A stretch of DNA of 64,000 nucleotides. It comes from CAVUBL01 sp963739795 (GTDB taxonomy: Bacteria > Acidobacteriota > Thermoanaerobaculia > Multivoradales > DATKCC01). The notes under the pieces are model-generated. The model made no database searches. It saw nothing but the letters and a program-made list of their open reading frames with translations, and was not told the origin of the DNA. Both the position numbers and the translations under genes were made by a program. The stretch's first letter is position 1; the number at the start of each line of letters is the position of its first letter. The DNA is taken from contig CAVUBL010000012.1 of assembly GCA_963739795.1 (NCBI GenBank), positions 62,001 through 126,000 on the forward strand. The letters are read 5' to 3'. Positions 43,394-50,943 of the stretch are shown here, piece by piece.

Positions 43394-45094
43394 CTAAAGC
43401 ACCTTCACCCGCGCCAGCTCCTGGCCCTCGGGATCGAGAGTGTGGATGGCGCACGCCAGGCAGGGATCGAAGGAGTGGATCGTCCGCACGACCTCCAGGG
43501 GGTGCCCGGCGTCGACCACCGGGTTGCCCATCAGGGAGGCCTCGTACGGACCCATCTGCCCCTTCTCGTCCCGCGGGCCAGCGTTCCAGGTCGAGGGCAC
43601 GACCGCCTGGTAGTTGGCGATCTTGCCGTCGCGGATCACCACCCAGTGCGAAAGGGTGCCGCGGGGCGCCTCGTGGAAGCCGAAGCCCCGCTGCTCGCCC
43701 TTGGGGAAGACCGGCTGGACGAAGATGTCGGTGTCGCCCCGGCCGATGTTGTCGATCAGGTGCTGCAGGTGCTCGAGGGCGAGCTCGGAGATCACCGTCG
43801 CCCGCACCGCCCGGGCCAGGTGGCGGCCGAGGGTCGAGTGGGCGACCTCCGGGCCGAGGGGCTTGCCGGCGATCTTCGACGCCTCCGACAGGGCGAACTC
43901 GAGCCACTTCTTGATCCGCGGATCGCCGCCGGCGTAGCCCACCAGCACCTGTGCCAGGGGGCCGACCTGCATCGGCTTGCCCTGGAAGCGGGGGGACTTG
44001 ACCCAGGAGTACTTGCCGGCGTCCTCGAAGTCGGTGTACTTGGGGACGGTCTCCTCCTCCCACGGGTGGCGCGACCAGTCGCCGTCGTACCAGGAGTGGG
44101 CGATCGACTCCTCCACGTTCTCCCGGAAGTAGGGATCGGAGAAGCTCGAGATCGGTTTCACCGTCGACAGGTCACCGCCCATGAGGGTGCCGCCCGGCAG
44201 GTCGAACTTGGTGCCGGCGCCGTCCAGTGGCAGGTCGGGCACCGCCAGGTAGTTGGTCACTCCCGAGCCGTAGCCCAGCCACTCCGGGTACATGGCGCCG
44301 ATGGCGATCACGTCGGGCAGGTAGACCTGCTTGACAAACGCCTCGACCTCGGTGAGCAGGTCCTTCATCTGGTAGAGCTGCTCCATCCGCAGGGTCGACT
44401 GGTTGTCGAGGTTGATGGCGTTGGCCACGCCGCCCACGGCCAGGTTCTGGATGTTGGGCGTCTTGCCGCCCAGGATGGTGACCACCTTGTTGGCCGCCCG
44501 CTGGTACTCGAGGGCCTGGAGGTAGTGGGAGACCGCCAGGAGGTTCACCTCGGGCGACAGGTGCATGGCCGGGTGGCCCCAGTAGCCGTTCGCGAAGATC
44601 CCGAGCTGGCCGCTGTCGATCAGCCCCTGGAGGCGCGCCTTGACCGCCTCGAGCTCGCGTCGGCTGTTGCGCGGCCAGGGCGAGAGGCTCTCGGCGAGCT
44701 GCGAGGTCTTGGCCGGGTCGGCGGCCAGGGCCTTGGTCACGTCGACCCAGTCGAGGGCCGACAGGTGGTAGAAGTGAACGATGTGGTCGTGTAGGGCGTG
44801 ACTTGCAAGAATCACGTTGCGGATGTACTGGGCGTTGAGCGGGATCTCCATCCCCAGGGCGTTCTCCACCGCGCGCACGGAGCAAATGGCGTGCACGGTG
44901 GTGCACACGCCGCAGATGCGCTGGGTGAAGAGCCAGGCCTCGCGCGGGTCGCGCCCCTCGAGGATGAGCTCGATGCCGCGCCACATCTGCCCCGAGGACC
45001 AGGAGTTGCGCACCTTGCCCCCGTCGACCTCGACGTCGATGCGCAGGTGGCCTTCGATGCGGGTGATGGGATCGATGGTGATGCGTGTGGACAT
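43394..45094 (-). CDS. hybC: [NiFe] hydrogenase large subunit (Hyb type)
   Basis: The catalytic subunit for H2 oxidation, 566 residues. It carries the N-terminal nickel motif QRICGVCTTVHAICSV and the C-terminal DPCLACAIHTLDPEGQELARV, giving four cysteines for the Ni-Fe centre. The residues after His form the tail removed by the protease encoded next. ITIDPITRIEGHLRIDVEVD is the expected opening. I chose the ATG at 45094 with GAGG upstream; a TTG at 45118 overlapping the HybB stop is possible. Gene order with hybO-A-B upstream indicates a periplasmic enzyme. Confidence 0.97.
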   Translation of the reverse strand: MSTRITIDPITRIEGHLRIDVEVDGGKVRNSWSSGQMWRGIELILEGRDPREAWLFTQRICGVCTTVHAICSVRAVENALGMEIPLNAQYIRNVILASHALHDHIVHFYHLSALDWVDVTKALAADPAKTSQLAESLSPWPRNSRRELEAVKARLQGLIDSGQLGIFANGYWGHPAMHLSPEVNLLAVSHYLQALEYQRAANKVVTILGGKTPNIQNLAVGGVANAINLDNQSTLRMEQLYQMKDLLTEVEAFVKQVYLPDVIAIGAMYPEWLGYGSGVTNYLAVPDLPLDGAGTKFDLPGGTLMGGDLSTVKPISSFSDPYFRENVEESIAHSWYDGDWSRHPWEEETVPKYTDFEDAGKYSWVKSPRFQGKPMQVGPLAQVLVGYAGGDPRIKKWLEFALSEASKIAGKPLGPEVAHSTLGRHLARAVRATVISELALEHLQHLIDNIGRGDTDIFVQPVFPKGEQRGFGFHEAPRGTLSHWVVIRDGKIANYQAVVPSTWNAGPRDEKGQMGPYEASLMGNPVVDAGHPLEVVRTIHSFDPCLACAIHTLDPEGQELARVKVL

Positions 45095-45114
45095 GGCGTG
45101 TTCCTCGCGTGGGC

Positions 45115-46296
45115 TCAAGCGTGCGACCCTGCCGCCTCACGGCCGGCCAGGATCGGGAATCGTTTGACGACGGCGACGTAGGCCACGATCTCCGCGGCGA
45201 TGAACCCGAGAGTCACCAGCAGCTCGGGGATGGTCGGGAAGTAGGCCCAGTTGTTGCCGGGGTTGAAGGCGATGAGATAGGTGGCGAAGCGGTAGAGCGT
45301 ACCCGCCAGGATGATCAGCAGGGCCGCCTGGAAGAGGTACCCGGGGTCCCGGCGTCTCCCCTTGGCGAGGAGCATGGCCAGGGGTACCAGGAAGAGGAGG
45401 GTCTCCACCAGGAACCAGAAGCTGTAGCCGTCGAACGCGAAGGCGGCGCCGAGCTGGCCGCGCACCGCCACGTCCACCCAGCGGATCACCAGCCACAGGC
45501 CGAGCACGAAGACCATGGCGCCGGAGAGCGACGCCAGCATGTCGGTCTCGGACCTCCGGCCCAGGAGGCGGGTGGACAGCGTCGACTCCATGACCACCAC
45601 GGCGTAGCCCATGGCCAGGCAGGAGATCAGGAAGAGCAGCGGCACCAGGGGCGTGTTCCAGAGGGGGTGGAGCTTGTGGCCGGCGAGGAGCATCACCGTG
45701 CCCAGGGACGACTGGTGCATGGTGGGCAGCAGCAGCCCCAAGGCGATGATCCAGAGCAGCGCCTTCTCGAGCGGTGGCCGGGTCTTCTTGGCGAACCGTG
45801 CGAGCTTCGGCTTCGAGCTCGTCTCCCAGCGCTCGAGGAACGCCGGTGAAAGCTCGATCCAGAGGACGATGACGTAGGCCATGATGCACAGGGCCACCTC
45901 GAGCAGGGCGGAGTTCAGGTTCCAGCGCCAGAAGAACAGCGGCACCTTCCAGATGAACCAGGGCCGCCCTACGTCCACCGCCACCGCCAGCCCGGCCAGG
46001 GAGTAGCCCAGGGCGCTGGTGAGGAGCGCCGGCCGGACCAGGGGGTGGTACTTGCCCTTGTTGAGGATGTAGACCAGGAGCGCCACGGCGTACCCGCCGC
46101 AGGCGAGGGCGGTCCCGGTGACCACGTCGAAGGCGATCCAGAGGCCGAAGGGATAGCCGTCCGAGAGCCCGGTCGCGGCGCCGAGCCCGACGCCGAAGCG
46201 CCAGGCCACGATGGCGAAGCCGAGAACGGCGAGCCCGAGGAGGAGCTTGACCGGGCGGGTGAGGATCGGCCCGCCGACGGCGGCGTGGGTGCTCAT
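45115..46296 (-). CDS. hybB: HybB/NrfD-family membrane subunit
   Basis: A 393-residue protein with about ten transmembrane helices (VKLLLGLAVLGFAIVAWRFG, SALGYSLAGLAVAVDVGRPW, LLWIIALGLLLPTMHQSSLG, LLVTLGFIAAEIVAYVAVVK). It includes the NrfD-type GRPWFIWKVPLFFWRWNLNS segment. It passes electrons from the hydrogenase modules to quinone without haem. It overlaps hybA by ATGA. Confidence 0.92.
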   Translation of the reverse strand: MSTHAAVGGPILTRPVKLLLGLAVLGFAIVAWRFGVGLGAATGLSDGYPFGLWIAFDVVTGTALACGGYAVALLVYILNKGKYHPLVRPALLTSALGYSLAGLAVAVDVGRPWFIWKVPLFFWRWNLNSALLEVALCIMAYVIVLWIELSPAFLERWETSSKPKLARFAKKTRPPLEKALLWIIALGLLLPTMHQSSLGTVMLLAGHKLHPLWNTPLVPLLFLISCLAMGYAVVVMESTLSTRLLGRRSETDMLASLSGAMVFVLGLWLVIRWVDVAVRGQLGAAFAFDGYSFWFLVETLLFLVPLAMLLAKGRRRDPGYLFQAALLIILAGTLYRFATYLIAFNPGNNWAYFPTIPELLVTLGFIAAEIVAYVAVVKRFPILAGREAAGSHA

Positions 46297-47201
46297 CGCG
46301 TCTCCTCCTTCCCGCCTTCACCTTCCCCTTCGATCCGGTTCCGGCGCCGGTTGCGCCACATGACGAAGCCGAGCAGGCCGTAGAGGGCGACGGGCGCCGC
46401 GAAGCCCTTGTAGACCGTGTGCTGGACGGAGCGGGCCAGCTCGGGGGCCGGCTCGTCGCCGAGCGCCGGCAGGCCGAGCTCGCTGAACGACACGTTCGAG
46501 GGCGCCAGCATCAGGCACTGGGTGCCGCCGGCGTCGGTCTCGCCGAACACCTTGGGCTGGTAGCGGCCGGGATTCTCGGCGATGCGCCTCTTCGCGTCGG
46601 CCAGCAGCTCGGTGCGCGTGCCGTAGATCACCGCCTTGGCGGGACAGACCTCGGTGCACGCCGGCTCCTTGCCCTCGGCCAGGCGGTGGTTGCACAGCTC
46701 GCACTTGACGATCCGCGGCGCGGCGCTCGCCCACTGGAACTTCGGAACCTCGAACGGGCAGGCGATCTGGCAGTAGCGGCACCCGATGCACCGGTTCGGG
46801 TCCCAGGTGACGATGCCGTGCTCGCGCTTCTGGAGCGCTCCCAGCATGCACGCGGCGGCGCACGCCGGATCGATGCAGTGCATGCACTGGGCTTTGACGA
46901 AGGAGCGGCGGTCGCCGTCGTGGAACAGCTTGATGACGGTCTTCGCCCGATCGTTGAGATCGGTCGGCGCGTCGTAGCGCGGGTCGAGACGGGTGTCGCG
47001 CGGCAGCCCGTTGGCGTCCTGGCAGGCCACCACGCAGGTCTTGCACCCGATGCACTTGGTCGCGTCGTAGAGCAGGCCGACGGCGTCCGGCGGAGCCTGG
47101 GCCCGCTCCCTGGCCGCGGCGGGCAGAGCCCCGGCCACCGACGCCGCACCGGCGGCGGCGACGACCTTCAGGACGGAACGGCGGTCGACAGACACGGTCA
47201 A
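46293..47201 (-). CDS. hybA: HybA-like 4x[4Fe-4S] ferredoxin subunit
   Basis: A 302-residue protein with a twin-arginine leader (DRRSVLKVVAAAGA) and four ferredoxin cluster motifs: CIGCKTCVVAC, CMHCIDPACAAAC, CIGCRYCQIAC and CELCNHRL...CTEVC. A C-terminal helix (GFAAPVALYGLLGFVMW) anchors it in the membrane. It relays electrons from the small subunit to HybB on the outer face. It overlaps hybO and hybB by ATGA. Confidence 0.93.
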   Translation of the reverse strand: MTVSVDRRSVLKVVAAAGAASVAGALPAAARERAQAPPDAVGLLYDATKCIGCKTCVVACQDANGLPRDTRLDPRYDAPTDLNDRAKTVIKLFHDGDRRSFVKAQCMHCIDPACAAACMLGALQKREHGIVTWDPNRCIGCRYCQIACPFEVPKFQWASAAPRIVKCELCNHRLAEGKEPACTEVCPAKAVIYGTRTELLADAKRRIAENPGRYQPKVFGETDAGGTQCLMLAPSNVSFSELGLPALGDEPAPELARSVQHTVYKGFAAPVALYGLLGFVMWRNRRRNRIEGEGEGGKEETR

Positions 47202-48337
47202 TCCTCCTCGTCCGGGGACGAGTCGCCGGCCGACGGCTGGCCGCCGGAGAGCTTCCGTCCCGCCATGGCGCCGGCGCCGACGAGGGCCCCGACCACGGCG
47301 CTACCGGCGCCGACGGCCCAGGGGCTCACCCGGTCGTGGTCGGCGGCGATGGGCGCGTAGGTGTCCGGCGGAGTGGCACGGTCGATCTGCACGGTCTGGA
47401 AGAGCGGGACCCTGAAGGCCAGCTTCTCCTCGGTGCAGCCGAAGCAGGGGTGGCCGATGCCGATCGGCCAGGCGTCCACCACCTCGTTGAAGCTCTCGAT
47501 CGAGCAGGACGCATGGGTCTGGGGCCCCTTGCAGCCGAGCTTGTAGAGGCAGTAGCCCAGGCGGTGGCCTTCGTCCCCGAAGCGCTCGGCGAAGCGGCCG
47601 GCGTCGAAGTGCGGGCGGCGCGGGCAGTTCTCGTGGATCGTCCGGCCGTAGGCGAACTTCGGGCGCCCCTTGTCGTCGAGCTCGGGCAGGGTGCCGAAGG
47701 TGGCGTACTGGAGGACGGTGCCCAGGAAGTTGTAGGGATTGGCCGGGCACCCGGGGATGCTCACCACGGTCTTGCCCTCGAGCACCTGGGGCGCGCCCTT
47801 GGCGCCGGTGGGGTTGGGGTCCGACGACGGGATGCCGCCCCACGACGCGCACGATCCGATGGCGATGATGGCGCCGGCCCGCTCCGCCACCGCGGTGACG
47901 CTCTCGAGGGCCGTGCGGCCGCCGATCTTGCAGTAGATGCCGCCGTCCTTGGTCGGGATGGCGCCCTCGACGACCAGCACGAACTGCCCCTCGTGGGCCT
48001 TCATGGCCGCCTCTCGCGCCTCCTCGGCCAGGTTCCCCGAGGCAGCCATGAGGGCCTCGTGGTAGTCGAGGGAGATGAGGTCCAGGATCAGCTCGTCGAG
48101 GGCCGGGTGCGACGTCCTGAGCAGCGACTCGGTGCAGCCGGTGCATTCCTGGAACGACAGCCAGATGACCGAGGGCCTCTGGCCCTTGGCCGCCGCCTCG
48201 GCCATCAGCCGCCCCGCGGAGGCGGGCAGGCCGACGGCGGCGGCGGCCAGGGTACAGATCTGCAGGAACGAGCGCCGGCCGATCGGACGGTCGAGGACAT
48301 CGTCCTTCAGGTGGGTGAGGAATCCGCTTGGCTCCAT
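47198..48337 (-). CDS. hybO: [NiFe] hydrogenase small subunit (Hyb type)
   Basis: A 379-residue electron-transfer subunit with a Tat signal (IGRRSFLQICTLAAAAVGLP). The proximal cluster starts as ECTGCTESLLR, the ordinary four-Cys form rather than the TCC form of oxygen-tolerant enzymes. Further cysteines occur in GSCASWGG, PGCPAN and CLYKLGCKG, and a C-terminal helix follows. AAGGAG lies six bases before the ATG. The 143-base gap from hypE contains a GCATAAAAAGG patch that might be an internal promoter, but no clear -35. Confidence 0.96.
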   Translation of the reverse strand: MEPSGFLTHLKDDVLDRPIGRRSFLQICTLAAAAVGLPASAGRLMAEAAAKGQRPSVIWLSFQECTGCTESLLRTSHPALDELILDLISLDYHEALMAASGNLAEEAREAAMKAHEGQFVLVVEGAIPTKDGGIYCKIGGRTALESVTAVAERAGAIIAIGSCASWGGIPSSDPNPTGAKGAPQVLEGKTVVSIPGCPANPYNFLGTVLQYATFGTLPELDDKGRPKFAYGRTIHENCPRRPHFDAGRFAERFGDEGHRLGYCLYKLGCKGPQTHASCSIESFNEVVDAWPIGIGHPCFGCTEEKLAFRVPLFQTVQIDRATPPDTYAPIAADHDRVSPWAVGAGSAVVGALVGAGAMAGRKLSGGQPSAGDSSPDEED

Positions 48338-48480
48338 GGTCTCTCCTTGCGTCCGGTCGAGGTACGGCATGGTCGCCCCTTTTTATGCCCCAAGTGATCA
48401 ACCATCGAACACTCGGCTGGGCGGGAGAGGGCACGCGGGGAGGTGGGAGCCGTTCCACTCCCGCAGGGTGGGCGGGCGTT

Positions 48481-49551
48481 TCAACAGATTCTCGGCAGCT
48501 GCTCGCCGGAGAGCATGTCGACCACCCGCTCGCCGCCGATGCGGCTGCGCAGGACGACGCGGCCCGGGTGGTCGTCGACCACCTCGCCCACGATTGCCGC
48601 ATCGCGACCTTCCGGGTGCTCGCGCATGGCCTCCACCACCGCCTCGGCCCGATCGGCCTCGACGATCGCCAGGCACTTGCCCTCGTTGGCCACGTAGAGG
48701 GGGTCGAAACCGAGGATCTCGCACGCCCCGCGGACCTCCTCGCGGATCGGCAGAAGGCGCTCGTCGAGGCGCACGCCCACCCGGGAGCGCCCGGCGATCT
48801 CGTTGAGGGCGCTCGCCAGGCCGCCGCGGGTGGGGTCGCGCAGGGCGTGGACGCCGGCGCCGGCACGCTCGAGCACTCCGGCCACCAGGCGGTGGAGGGC
48901 CGCCGAGTCGCTGACGATCGCGGTCTCGAACTCGAGCCCCTCGCGCACCGACATGATCGCGATGCCGTGCTCGGCGATGGACCCGTTGATCACCACCCTG
49001 TCGCCGGGACGGGCACGCCCCGGCCCGACCTCCACGCCCGGCGGGATCCAGCCGACGCCGGTGGTGTTCAGGTAGAGGCCGTCCCCCATGCCCCGGTCGA
49101 CCACCTTCGTGTCACCGGTGACCACCGGCACCCCGGCGGCCAGGGCGGCGTCGCGCATGGACGCGGTGAGCTGCCAGAGCTCCTCCATGGAGAAACCCTC
49201 CTCCAGGATGAAGGCGGCGGAGATGGCCAGGGGCCGGGCGCCGCACATGGCCACGTCGTTGACCGTGCCGTGGACCGCCAGGGAACCGATGTCGCCGCCG
49301 GGGAAGATCCTGGGCCGGACGACGAAGGAGTCGGTGGACAGGGCCAGGCGCCCGCCCGGTTCCCAGCCGGCCGGGTCGAGGATCGCGCCGTCGCCCAGGG
49401 CCTCGAGGGCCGGGTTCGCGAACGCCTTGACGAACATCCCCTCGATCAGGACCTGGGACAGACGGCCCCCGCCGCCGTGGGCCATCTGCACCGTCGGGTA
49501 GTCGGAGAGCGGCAAGGGACAGGCGAGCCCCTCCGCGATGTGAACGCTCAT
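48481..49551 (-). CDS. hypE: Hydrogenase CN-ligand biosynthesis protein HypE
   Basis: A 356-residue PurM-like protein: MAHGGGGRLSQVLIEGMFVK, TDSFVVRPRIFPGGDIGSLA, GTVNDVAMCGA, VVTGDTKVVDRG, and the functional C-terminal Cys in PRIC. That Cys receives the carbamoyl group from HypF and dehydrates it to cyanide. It overlaps hypD by ATGA. Confidence 0.97.
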   Translation of the reverse strand: MSVHIAEGLACPLPLSDYPTVQMAHGGGGRLSQVLIEGMFVKAFANPALEALGDGAILDPAGWEPGGRLALSTDSFVVRPRIFPGGDIGSLAVHGTVNDVAMCGARPLAISAAFILEEGFSMEELWQLTASMRDAALAAGVPVVTGDTKVVDRGMGDGLYLNTTGVGWIPPGVEVGPGRARPGDRVVINGSIAEHGIAIMSVREGLEFETAIVSDSAALHRLVAGVLERAGAGVHALRDPTRGGLASALNEIAGRSRVGVRLDERLLPIREEVRGACEILGFDPLYVANEGKCLAIVEADRAEAVVEAMREHPEGRDAAIVGEVVDDHPGRVVLRSRIGGERVVDMLSGEQLPRIC

Positions 49552-50666
49552 GCCGGGACTCCTTCCTCGGCCATCGAACCGCCGTCCCTGCCATAGCGGA
49601 AATACGCCGCGCACGCGCCCTCGGAGGAGACCATGGGGGCGCCCAGGGGGCGCTCGGGGGTGCACCGGCCGCCGAAGGCCGGGCACTCGTGGGGGCGGGC
49701 GAGGCCGCGGAGGATCCGGCCCGCGATGCACACCGGCGGCTCGACCGGCTTCGGGCCCTCCAGGGGGAAGCGCCGGGAGGCGTCGAAGAGCTCGAGCTCC
49801 GGCTTGAGGACCAGGCCGGAGGCCGGGATCACGCCGATTCCGCGCCACGGCCGATCGCACACGTCGAAGACTTCGGAGAGGATCCGCTGGGCGGGGAGGT
49901 TGCCCTCCCGGGTGACCGCCCGGCTGTACTGGTTCTCCACTCCCACCTTCCCCTGCTCCAGGGCCTGGACCGTCATGTAGATCCCCTGGAGGAGATCGAC
50001 CGGCTCGAAGCCGGTGACCACGATGGGGATCCGGAAGCGCTCGGCGATGGGCTCGTACTCGTGGTAGCCCATGACCGCGCAGACGTGGCCGGCGGCGAGG
50101 AAGCCCTGCACCCGGTTGTCCGGATCCGAGAGGATCGCCTCCATCGCCGGCGGCACCAGGACGTGGGAGGAGAGGATCGAGAAATTCTCGAGGCCCATGC
50201 GGGCGGCGCGCCAGACCGCCATGGCGTTGGCCGGCGCGGTGGTCTCGAAACCCACCGCGAAGAAGACCACCTGGCGGTCCGGGTGGCGCTCGGCCAGGGC
50301 CACCGCGTCGAGGGGCGAATAGACCATGCGCACGTCGCCGCCGGACGACTTGACCGACAGCAGGTCGACCTGGGAGCCCGGCACCCGCAGCATGTCGCCG
50401 AAGGAGGTGAAGATCACCTCCGGTCGGCGGGCGATGGCCACGGCCTGATCAATGAGCTCGAGAGGCGTCACGCAGACCGGGCAGCCCGGACCGTGGACCA
50501 GGGTGACCTCGGGGGGCAGCAGCCGGTCGATGCCGGCCTTGATCACCGTGTGGGTCTGGCCGCCGCAGATCTCCATGAGCACCCAGGGGCGCGTGACCGC
50601 GCGGCGGATCGCCTCGACCCAGCCGCCGGCCGCGGCCTCGTCCCGATACTCGTCGACAAAGCGCAT
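49548..50666 (-). CDS. hypD: Hydrogenase Fe(CN)2CO assembly scaffold HypD
   Basis: A 372-residue iron-sulfur protein with the conserved LMEICGGQTHTVIKAG, VHGPGCPVCVTP, GFETTAPANAMAV and AGHVCAVMGYHEYEPIA, and C-terminal cluster cysteines (CIAG, HECPAFGGRC, EGACAAYFRYG). It assembles the Fe ligand set with HypC. Confidence 0.97.
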   Translation of the reverse strand: MRFVDEYRDEAAAGGWVEAIRRAVTRPWVLMEICGGQTHTVIKAGIDRLLPPEVTLVHGPGCPVCVTPLELIDQAVAIARRPEVIFTSFGDMLRVPGSQVDLLSVKSSGGDVRMVYSPLDAVALAERHPDRQVVFFAVGFETTAPANAMAVWRAARMGLENFSILSSHVLVPPAMEAILSDPDNRVQGFLAAGHVCAVMGYHEYEPIAERFRIPIVVTGFEPVDLLQGIYMTVQALEQGKVGVENQYSRAVTREGNLPAQRILSEVFDVCDRPWRGIGVIPASGLVLKPELELFDASRRFPLEGPKPVEPPVCIAGRILRGLARPHECPAFGGRCTPERPLGAPMVSSEGACAAYFRYGRDGGSMAEEGVPA

Positions 50667-50673
50667 GGCAGCC

Positions 50674-50943
50674 TCAGCCTCCCGCCCCGGCCGGCTGCGG
50701 CACGTCGAGCCCCTCCAGCTCCCCCAGCTCGCGCAGCGTCTCGAACACCTGGAGGGCCTCGCGCTCGTCGATCCGGCTGATGGCGAAGCCTACGTGGACC
50801 ACGACCCAGTCGCCCACCGCCACCTCGGGGGTGTAGGCGAGGCAGACCCGCTTGGCGACACCGCCGAAGCTCACCTTGCCCATGGTCATGCCGAAGGCGT
50901 CGTCCTCGATCTCGACGACCTGTCCCGGAACTCCTAGACACAT
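50674..50943 (-). CDS. hypC: Hydrogenase assembly chaperone HypC
   Basis: An 89-residue protein beginning MCLGVPGQVVEIEDD, with the essential Cys2, then GDWVVVHVGFAISRIDE. It carries the iron centre between HypD and the large subunit. The start overlaps the hypF end by 10 bases; a seven-base gap precedes hypD. Confidence 0.95.
   Translation of the reverse strand: MCLGVPGQVVEIEDDAFGMTMGKVSFGGVAKRVCLAYTPEVAVGDWVVVHVGFAISRIDEREALQVFETLRELGELEGLDVPQPAGAGG

Noticed and set aside
47198..48337. Oxygen-tolerant six-Cys proximal cluster in the hydrogenase small subunit
   Set aside because: The motif is ECTGCTES, with Gly at the extra Cys position.
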